Source of the DNA: Candidatus Zhuqueibacterota bacterium
GTDB lineage: Bacteria; Zhuqueibacterota; Zhuqueibacteria; Residuimicrobiales; Residuimicrobiaceae
Length of the DNA: 11,959 nt
Direction of reading: 5' to 3'
Assembly (NCBI GenBank): GCA_016934435.1
Contig: JAFGSU010000525.1
Location: forward strand, 1 to 11,959
Each line of letters opens with the position of its first letter. The stretch's first letter is position 1. The notes under the pieces are model-generated. The model saw only the letters and a list, made by a program, of their open reading frames with translations, was not told where the DNA came from and made no database searches. Shown piece after piece: positions 1 through 5,695 of this stretch. The position numbers and the translations under genes were made by a program.

Positions 1-83
1 AAATTCGGTGTTAACCCGCGAACTGAACTGAAAACATGCCACCCACAGGATTGCCCAATTAACCTGCAGGCACCGAATCGGTG
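1..83 (+). repeat. Dispersed intergenic repeat, copy A (left end may lie outside the window)
   Basis: This stretch aligns without gaps to the reverse complement of 3309-3391. By my hand count 58 of 83 positions match. The best-conserved blocks are GCCACCCACA (38-47, 10/10) and the 15-mer at 69-83 (14/15), which contains the near-palindrome CACCGAATCGGTG. The match starts at the first base of the window, so the repeat may extend further left. Reading the two copies in parallel codon frames shows no excess of third-position changes, and copy B has an in-frame stop, so it does not look like a coding fragment. The family is not one I can name. Confidence 0.6.
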
Positions 84-260
84 TACTAGTCGGACATGAA
101 CATCCCTATATACCCTTCACATTTTGGTCATCCATGAAAACTATCGGGTAAAATAAAGCCGTATGTTACTTCAAAGGCTTCAGGATGATCGAAGCATGGT
201 GCATTTTTATCGGCCGCAATCGGTGCGCCTCGGGTATTCCACCTTGTCATTTACAATCAC
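84..260. other. Non-coding stretch downstream of the minus-strand gene
   Basis: No credible gene is seen here. A bulged hairpin can be drawn at about 213-230 (GGC/GCC plus GCA/TGC pairs around ATCGG). It has no T-run on either side, so I do not call it a terminator for the minus-strand gene that ends at 261. Open frames through this stretch run antisense into that gene and look like shadows. Confidence 0.5.
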
Positions 261-3119
261 TCACATGGATAATCCCAGCAAAATACCCACTCTCCAGTCT
301 TTCCGCTCGATGCAATAGGAGAAGCGACTCCCAGCTTCCAGAGGCACCGGAATGCCTAAAATATTTACATCCGCCGTCACCTCCGTTCCGACTGAGCGAT
401 ACAATCTTCCTTGCGTGGTATCTCTACCCTCCCCATAATCAAAGAATAAACTTGCCTTTATTCTTTGAAAGTATAAAAGAGCCCAGATATGCTGGTCGGG
501 GTAGAGGAGCGGCAAGGCATAATCAACGGATAATTTTGTAAATTTTTCATGGGCCACATAATCATAACCGCGCGGAAATAATATTTCGCTGCTAAAACGG
601 TAATTTTCAGCTTGCTGACGCTCGAAGGCGCAGCCCAGTCGCAAACCGTGCCGTTTAAAGAGCCCGGGTAAATAAGCTGTCGAGTTAACGTAAAAAAGCC
701 GGCCGTGATAGTCGCCACCCATGGGTGTATGCCGGTATCCCATCTCAACAGTCTGACCCCATACCGGCATAATGTCGGCATACGCCCCGCGCCCGCGAAA
801 AAACCGGACTGCATAGTGCAGCGGTCTGAACCATCCCTGCCGGTTGGTATCCTCATCAAAGCCGAGCGGATCGCTGATATCACTGATATGCGCAATTCCG
901 GCTCCGGCTTGCAAGGTCAGTCCCATGCGGTATCCGTTCCGACTCAGGTCGAGGGGCAGTCGCACGGTCCCTTCAACGGTCTTCTCGCGCCAGGTGAATA
1001 TGCGGGCGCTGTCATCCGCATCCTGGTAGGTGGAAGCGCGCACGCCGTACAGGCCATCCAAATCTATCAAAGGATATAACCCGCCATAACTGAGTCCGGC
1101 TTTAATGTGTCCGTTCTTTTCATTACGATTATATTGAAATCCCACATTCGATTGCACCGTACCCAACAGGTTCAATGAATATAACGAAAGACCATACGCC
1201 TCGGCCAGGGCATCGCCCTCAAAGGTCCAACTGTGGGGACGAAACAGGTGTTTATAGGATGAATAGGGCGTTACGGGCCATTCTTTCTGCGTGATATGAT
1301 CCATAAAATCCACCCCCGCTTCCTGGTTGATGAGGGGCTCATAATAACGAATAGTGCGATCGGGCAACGAATCCAGGGCTATCCAACGGGCCGGATCGCA
1401 AACCATTTCCGCCAGGTGGAGTCCTTCCATATCGTAATCGTTGAAAACAATCGTTTTGCCGTCAGCGGAGACGCAGGGATTAAAGGCGCCGTACGGCCGC
1501 GAGGTGACCCGGTACAGTCGCCCGGTTCGTAGATCCAGCGCCTGTATGTTGTTGATGCCGCCGAAATCGCCATTATAAAGGATGTAATGACTATGAAAGA
1601 CCGGCAAGGCGGAGTAGGTATCTCCCGGAGCAATTAACTCTGCCATATCTTCGCTGTCTAAATCCACCATCGAAAGGGCGCGGCCCTGTTTGCCGAGGCG
1701 GTTAAAGACCAATTTTTTACCATCCGCGGACCAGCGCGGGGTCATGAGAAAATCATTTTCCCGGGTCGACCATTTTTTTAATACCTGTCCTGTATGAGCG
1801 TCGAGCAGCGTTAAGAGACATGAATTATCGGATTCAAATGCCACGGCGGCAATGCTTTTGCCGTCCGGTGAAAGCGCCGGGGCAAAATAGCGCGACCGAT
1901 GGGTGATGGAATATTTTTTACCCGTCTTTAAATCGTACTTTTTGATCACGCTGTAATCCCGATATCCCCAGCGCGGGTCCGGCATTCTCTCGGCCCAGAC
2001 GAGCGCGTCTCCGACGACCGAATGCGGCGCGCCGTCGGTTGGATTGGGATGAAAAAGAACCTGCTCACGGCCATCGCCCTGTAGGCGAACAAAGGCGCCT
2101 TGATCGGCAAAACCGTACTTGTAAACGATCACCGAGCCGTCCTCGAGGGCCTGCGGGTATCTGTACCAGGTCATGAATCCATCATTTTGTCCATTGATGC
2201 GAGTGGCCTCGGTCAATAGTACACCGCGGCTCTGCTGGCGCCACAATTCCTCCAATTCGGCCAGCATGGCGCTGTGGGTTTTCATAACCCCTTTACCGGT
2301 ATTGCGATTCAGGGCATAGGAAAACCGATAGGGGAAAAAAGAAAAATCGCTGGTGTTGTTCAAGACGCTGGGCCAGACAAGGGGCCCGAAATGACGCCGG
2401 ACATAGGTATTCATAAGATAACCATAGGCATAGGCATCGGCCAGCCAGTTTTTATAAGAGCCCATGGTCATTTTATAGTAGGAATATTTTTTGCCCGACA
2501 GCAGCATGGTGCGGGTGGGCATATCGAATTCGGGCATGCGGCCGCGCCCCCCGCGGGTCAGGGCGGTCTCCATCACCACGGCATCGCCTTCCCAGAACCA
2601 GTAGGGGATCGAAAAACCGGCTCCCGCGGCCCAGCCAATCTCACCCATCAGATAGTAGAGCAATCGGTTAAATCCGCTGAAAGCTTTGTCGAACTGGACG
2701 ATGTGCCGGTATTCATGGACGGCCAAGAGATCGTACCACGGCACGGAATGGATGAGGCCCACTTGCGGCGGCGTATTGAACCATTCCGTCCGCCGCGGCG
2801 CCAGGGTCACAAAACCGTTGCTGATGGTGGTGCGGTTGTGCAGAATCAGGGAAATACGCCCGGGCAAAACACCTAACGTCCTCGCCCCCGGTTTGTAGAT
2901 ATGTTCCAAAGCATTAGCGACGGAGCGGGCATCGCGGATTATTTCCATGGGAAAAATGATTCGAAAATGCGGCGTCTCGATCTGTTGCCATATGACGCCC
3001 CGGGGATTCTGCCGCGCCCCCAGCGCTTCCCCCGGTATCTGCGACCGGATGGGGAAAGCAATGATCATCATGTATAGAAAAAAGATACTGTTGTGACGTA
3101 ACAACGGCGAAATCCGCAT
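261..3119 (-). CDS. Envelope protein: HExxH metalloprotease-like domain, TolB/PD40-like propeller and C-terminal outer-membrane barrel
   Basis: A 952-residue protein in three parts. An N-terminal signal peptide (hydrophobic about residues 11-23, then IRSQ) leads into a peptidase-MA-like (gluzincin) region. It has HEYRH at 135-139 and a downstream WEGDA at 176-180, so H135, H139 and E177 are the likely zinc ligands and E136 the likely catalytic base. Residues about 310-575 carry PD40/TolB-type propeller repeats: SPDGKSIAAVAF near 417, SADGKKLVFN near 464 and SADGKTIVFN near 551. The last ~330 residues are rich in aromatic and alternating polar/apolar strands, typical of an outer-membrane barrel, but the chain ends in LGLSM, not the usual terminal Phe. 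The start is supported by GGAGG at 3132-3136, 12 bases upstream. The domain reading is from motifs. Substrate and role are unknown: periplasmic proteolysis coupled to the outer membrane is inference. The gene is flanked by inverted copies of a dispersed repeat. Confidence 0.75.
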   Translation of the reverse strand: MRISPLLRHNSIFFLYMMIIAFPIRSQIPGEALGARQNPRGVIWQQIETPHFRIIFPMEIIRDARSVANALEHIYKPGARTLGVLPGRISLILHNRTTISNGFVTLAPRRTEWFNTPPQVGLIHSVPWYDLLAVHEYRHIVQFDKAFSGFNRLLYYLMGEIGWAAGAGFSIPYWFWEGDAVVMETALTRGGRGRMPEFDMPTRTMLLSGKKYSYYKMTMGSYKNWLADAYAYGYLMNTYVRRHFGPLVWPSVLNNTSDFSFFPYRFSYALNRNTGKGVMKTHSAMLAELEELWRQQSRGVLLTEATRINGQNDGFMTWYRYPQALEDGSVIVYKYGFADQGAFVRLQGDGREQVLFHPNPTDGAPHSVVGDALVWAERMPDPRWGYRDYSVIKKYDLKTGKKYSITHRSRYFAPALSPDGKSIAAVAFESDNSCLLTLLDAHTGQVLKKWSTRENDFLMTPRWSADGKKLVFNRLGKQGRALSMVDLDSEDMAELIAPGDTYSALPVFHSHYILYNGDFGGINNIQALDLRTGRLYRVTSRPYGAFNPCVSADGKTIVFNDYDMEGLHLAEMVCDPARWIALDSLPDRTIRYYEPLINQEAGVDFMDHITQKEWPVTPYSSYKHLFRPHSWTFEGDALAEAYGLSLYSLNLLGTVQSNVGFQYNRNEKNGHIKAGLSYGGLYPLIDLDGLYGVRASTYQDADDSARIFTWREKTVEGTVRLPLDLSRNGYRMGLTLQAGAGIAHISDISDPLGFDEDTNRQGWFRPLHYAVRFFRGRGAYADIMPVWGQTVEMGYRHTPMGGDYHGRLFYVNSTAYLPGLFKRHGLRLGCAFERQQAENYRFSSEILFPRGYDYVAHEKFTKLSVDYALPLLYPDQHIWALLYFQRIKASLFFDYGEGRDTTQGRLYRSVGTEVTADVNILGIPVPLEAGSRFSYCIERKDWRVGILLGLSM

Positions 3120-3227
3120 AGTAAAAATTTGCCTCCAAAACAGGTATTCTACAAATTGATGTTGTCTAAAAAGTACGATACCAGCCGTCGAATAGAGTTA
3201 AATGACGGCATGCCCCCCTCATCCTGT

Positions 3228-3258
3228 CCTTCTCCCCCTTGAGAAACGGGGGAGAAGG
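3228..3258. repeat. Perfect palindrome with 11-bp arms (hairpin element)
   Basis: The arms are CCTTCTCCCCC (3228-3238) and GGGGGAGAAGG (3248-3258), exact reverse complements around a 9-base loop (TTGAGAAAC). Neither side is followed by a T-run on either strand, so it is not a standard intrinsic terminator. The C-rich arm with its flanking CCCCCCTCATCCTG resembles small dispersed palindromic elements found between genes in many bacterial genomes. That resemblance is from memory and needs a genome-wide count. Confidence 0.7.
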
Positions 3259-3308
3259 CACTAATAACGTAAAATCTATATATTTTTTGAACTTTTTGGA
3301 CACAATCC

Positions 3309-3391
3309 CACCGATTCGGCGCCAGCGGGTCAAAACATTATGCTTGTGGGTGGCTCGTTGTCTGCTCAGTTTGCAAATTAGCACAGAATTC
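3309..3391 (-). repeat. Dispersed intergenic repeat, copy B (inverted relative to copy A)
   Basis: Read on the minus strand, this matches bases 1-83 at 58 of 83 positions with no gaps by hand count. The conserved blocks are GCCACCCACA and the terminal block ending GCCGAATCGGTG. The near-palindrome that is CACCG-AAT-CGGTG in copy A is CGCCG-AAT-CGGTG here, where the changed base would still form a G-U pair in RNA. The two copies flank the 261-3119 gene in opposite orientation. This copy lies 190-272 bases upstream of that gene's start. Confidence 0.6.
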
Positions 3392-3431
3392 AGGAATCTA
3401 TAAAAAGCAGCCGTTCTAACTCAAAATGCAA

Positions 3432-4298
3432 TCATGATAGCTGTTTTGCATACATATCAATGGTTGTCTCCGGAATCCCAAGTTCTTTCCAGGTCTGTTT
3501 TGCCTCGAATTTTTCCGGGTATTTATTCAGCGCTTCCATATAGTGCCAGACGTAATTAAGATTGGCATTAAACAATCCAATAAACTTTAACAGCGCCATC
3601 GGCGACCTTCTGACTGTAAGTTTTTCTCTGGTATAATGTTTGATAAATATCCTGGCAGCTTGCTCCGGGAAAAGCGCTTGCGGACCTTGAATGGGATACT
3701 CACGATTTACAAATTTACTCTCAAAAGCCCGCACCACCTGATGGCCGTAATCCTCTCCGGCGATCCAGTGTTGCGGATATTGCGCCCGACCGACCAGATT
3801 GATGGCGCGTCCCCGTCTGTAGGCATGGTCAAAATTTTCCATAAAACTGGAGGAATAAAAAATACAGTATGGAATACCGCTGTTCTTAATCAATTCTACG
3901 GCCTGGCGTTTGACGTCGAACACCCACCAGTTAAAATTGTTCATCCCCTGATACCTGTGAACCAGAGAAGACAGCAGACCGATCTTTTCAATGGAAAAGT
4001 TACGGACGGCAAATAGCAGATTTTGCAAACCGTCGGTTTCGGCGTGAAAGTCGCCTGGCTTTTCAAACGAAGTCACATGAAGGTTAAGATAAATGGCATC
4101 CTGATTGATCAACCCGCGCTGTAATGATTTTTTATCGCGCAGATCGACCGGTAAAACAGTGGCAGAAGGAAAATATTGTCCGGCTGTCTCGAGATTTCTC
4201 GCCAGGATGGTTACATTGAACTTACTCTGTAAAAATACCCCGGTAACGGGGCGGCCCAGCATTCCGGTAGCGCCAATTATGGCGACGTTTTTGATCAT
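3432..4298 (-). CDS. NmrA-like / atypical SDR NAD(P)-binding protein
   Basis: A 288-residue Rossmann-fold protein. The dinucleotide motif GATGMLG (GxxGxxG) is at residues 9-15, right after the first strand. An Arg at the end of the second strand (ILAR, R34) suggests NADP(H) preference. VDLRD at 51-55 fits the strand-3 acidic motif of the family. The block KRQAVELIKNSGIPYCIFYS (130-149) followed by FMEN (152-155) corresponds to the NmrA/NAD-dependent epimerase core, with YSSS where relatives often have RP. There is no complete YxxxK catalytic pair of a classical SDR, as in NmrA-type sensors or atypical reductases. AGGAG at 4304-4308, five bases before the ATG, supports the start. No transmembrane segment is seen, so it is cytoplasmic. 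It is transcribed away from the nuclease gene at 4613 and the substrate cannot be told. Confidence 0.85.
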   Translation of the reverse strand: MIKNVAIIGATGMLGRPVTGVFLQSKFNVTILARNLETAGQYFPSATVLPVDLRDKKSLQRGLINQDAIYLNLHVTSFEKPGDFHAETDGLQNLLFAVRNFSIEKIGLLSSLVHRYQGMNNFNWWVFDVKRQAVELIKNSGIPYCIFYSSSFMENFDHAYRRGRAINLVGRAQYPQHWIAGEDYGHQVVRAFESKFVNREYPIQGPQALFPEQAARIFIKHYTREKLTVRRSPMALLKFIGLFNANLNYVWHYMEALNKYPEKFEAKQTWKELGIPETTIDMYAKQLS

Positions 4299-4612
4299 AA
4301 AATCTCCTACCTTAACAAAAGACCAATCGCAAGCAAGGGGGAACGAGGCTGATCATCCTTAATTTAAACGAATTCTCATGATAATCAAGCAATAATCATA
4401 TATTTCGTCGGTAATATTAATCAATGCAATCAAGCGCCACCTGCATTACACCAATGAAAAAAAGCCATTATCGCTGCGGTTTGTCGATGCGAAACCGGTT
4501 AAATATTGCCACTTGAAAATGACAAGAAAAATACATATTTTAATTGGCTTCATTTAATAACGTTCTTACCTCGCTTTATTCTACATAAAAATAGTGGATA
4601 AAACGGATTGAA
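4299..4612. other. 314-bp divergent AT-rich intergenic region
   Basis: This lies between a minus-strand start (4298) and a plus-strand start (4613), so it must hold promoters for both directions. Visible elements are the AGGAG ribosome binding site of the minus-strand gene, a possible sigma-70-type promoter (4513-4541) facing right, and an imperfect hairpin at 4477-4497. Its arms are CGGTTT and AAACCG, extendable by CG/CG with a 2-base bulge. The hairpin could be an operator or a minor structure. No gene is seen. Confidence 0.5.
4513..4541 (+). promoter_or_regulatory. Possible sigma-70-like promoter for the beta-CASP nuclease gene
   Basis: TTGAAA (4513-4518) is followed after 17 bases by TATTTT (4536-4541), about 70 bases before the ATG at 4613. 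The surroundings are AT-rich, so a match of this quality can arise by chance. No alternative in the region was clearly better. Confidence 0.25.
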
Positions 4613-5566
4613 ATGTTTCTCTATGATAATAAAGGCATAAAAATCGAAGGGATTGAGTTTTGGCTGGATGCCAGGCGCAAAGTGCCCTTTTCCTTCATTT
4701 CACACGGTCATTCCGATCATCTCAAGAACCATGTCAAAATCCTCGCCACCCCGGCGACGCTACACTTTCATGCCCTGCGCGGCAAACAGACGGACGTGCT
4801 GGAGCTGGATTTTGGCAGCGAGCTTTTTTTAGAGGACCTGAAAATTCAGCTTTTCCCCGCCGGTCATATTCTTGGTTCAGCCATGATTCGCATCGAGCGG
4901 GACGGCGTTTCGCTGCTCTACAGCGGCGATTTCAAACTGGAATCCGGCCTGACGGCAGAAGCCATTCAGGTGCCGCAGGCCGATATTCTCATCATGGAAT
5001 CGACCTATGGCGATCCGGATTACACGGTTCAGCAAACCAGAGAAGACCTGGTCGGCGAGATTATCGGCTTTATTGAAGATTGTTATGTTTACAATGAAAC
5101 ACCGGTCATCCTCGCTTATGCGCTCGGCAAAGCGCAGGAGGCGATGAAGATCATCGGGGATCGCGGTTATCGGGTGCACGTCCACTCATCCGCCTGGAGG
5201 ATGGCGGAAATTTATCGTCGCTTCGGTACGGCCTTTCAAAACTGCCGACTCTGGCATGGCGGCCCACTGCAACCGCAGGAAGTTTTGATCATACCGCCCC
5301 ATCTGGCAGGTTCGCGGGCAATGTTCAACCTGTTTCGCTATCGGACCGTTTTCCTGTCCGGATGGACAAAGGGCTTGCCGACGAATCGCTGGCGCGCAGA
5401 CCACGTCATCCCTTTGAGCGATCACGCGGATTTCAATGGTCTGGTGCAATTTGCGCGCATGGTCAATCCGCAAAAAATTTACACCACACACGGGTTCGAC
5501 CAATTCCCGCATCATCTGTGTGCGCTCGGTTTTAATGCGGAAAAACTATCGATGGAAGAAGAATAG
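4613..5566 (+). CDS. Beta-CASP metallo-beta-lactamase-fold nuclease
   Basis: A 317-residue predicted cytoplasmic metal-dependent nuclease of the MBL superfamily (COG1236-like, related to CPSF73/SNM1 and to the bacterial ligase-associated exonucleases). Metal-site motifs are complete: HGHSDH at 31-36, H85 in AGHILGS and D106 in SGDF. The beta-CASP part shows motif A (E129 in MESTYG), the family-typical LGKAQEAM near 171-178, motif B (H271 in LSDHADF) and motif C (H293 in TTHGF). A His at motif C is more usual in RNA-acting members, while the short length (~320 rather than 400-450 residues) resembles DNA-ligase-associated exonucleases, so RNA versus DNA substrate is open. The ribosome binding site is weak. 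The next gene, a JAB-helicase fusion on the same strand 129 bp away with no clear terminator between, suggests joint expression and a nucleic-acid processing role. Confidence 0.88.
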   Translation: MFLYDNKGIKIEGIEFWLDARRKVPFSFISHGHSDHLKNHVKILATPATLHFHALRGKQTDVLELDFGSELFLEDLKIQLFPAGHILGSAMIRIERDGVSLLYSGDFKLESGLTAEAIQVPQADILIMESTYGDPDYTVQQTREDLVGEIIGFIEDCYVYNETPVILAYALGKAQEAMKIIGDRGYRVHVHSSAWRMAEIYRRFGTAFQNCRLWHGGPLQPQEVLIIPPHLAGSRAMFNLFRYRTVFLSGWTKGLPTNRWRADHVIPLSDHADFNGLVQFARMVNPQKIYTTHGFDQFPHHLCALGFNAEKLSMEEE

Positions 5567-5695
5567 CCCGGGTTATTGAGAAATCCGTTATTTTCTTTCT
5601 TAAAAAATTAATAAAAACCACACAACACCTTAATAATGCAGGGCGTTGCTGAATTATCGTGAAACAGGGAAAACATAAATTGGGCGGAAATCACA

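Larger units (their letters stand above)
3120..3431. other. 312-bp intergenic region holding a palindrome and a repeat copy
   Basis: This gap separates two minus-strand genes. It contains the ribosome binding site of the downstream gene (3132-3136), a perfect 11-bp-arm palindrome (3228-3258) and dispersed repeat copy B (3309-3391). A 72-codon minus-strand open frame at 3166-3384 runs through both repeats and is not credible as a gene. The repeats and the size of the gap argue that the two flanking minus-strand genes are separate transcription units. I see no convincing promoter. Confidence 0.6.

Noticed and set aside
215..229. Third copy of the dispersed repeat suggested by AATCGGTG
   Set aside because: Only about eight bases match the repeat's end block and the flanks do not align, so this is likely coincidence.
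213..230. Bulged hairpin downstream of the minus-strand gene as a terminator
   Set aside because: The stem has a bulge and only about six pairs. The minus-strand sequence after it (GATAAAAAT) has no T-run.
185..541. 118-codon plus-strand open frame at the left of the window
   Set aside because: Most of it is antisense to the C-terminal barrel of the minus-strand gene. The translation shows no domain and no ribosome binding site is evident.
2274..2876. 200-codon open frame on the plus strand
   Set aside because: It is antisense to the metalloprotease-like domain of the 261-3119 gene, with low-complexity His/Gly/Ile-rich translation and no recognisable domain.
3166..3384. 72-codon minus-strand open frame
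   Set aside because: It runs through both the palindrome and repeat copy B. Its reading frame is not preserved in repeat copy A, so it is an accident of repeat sequence.
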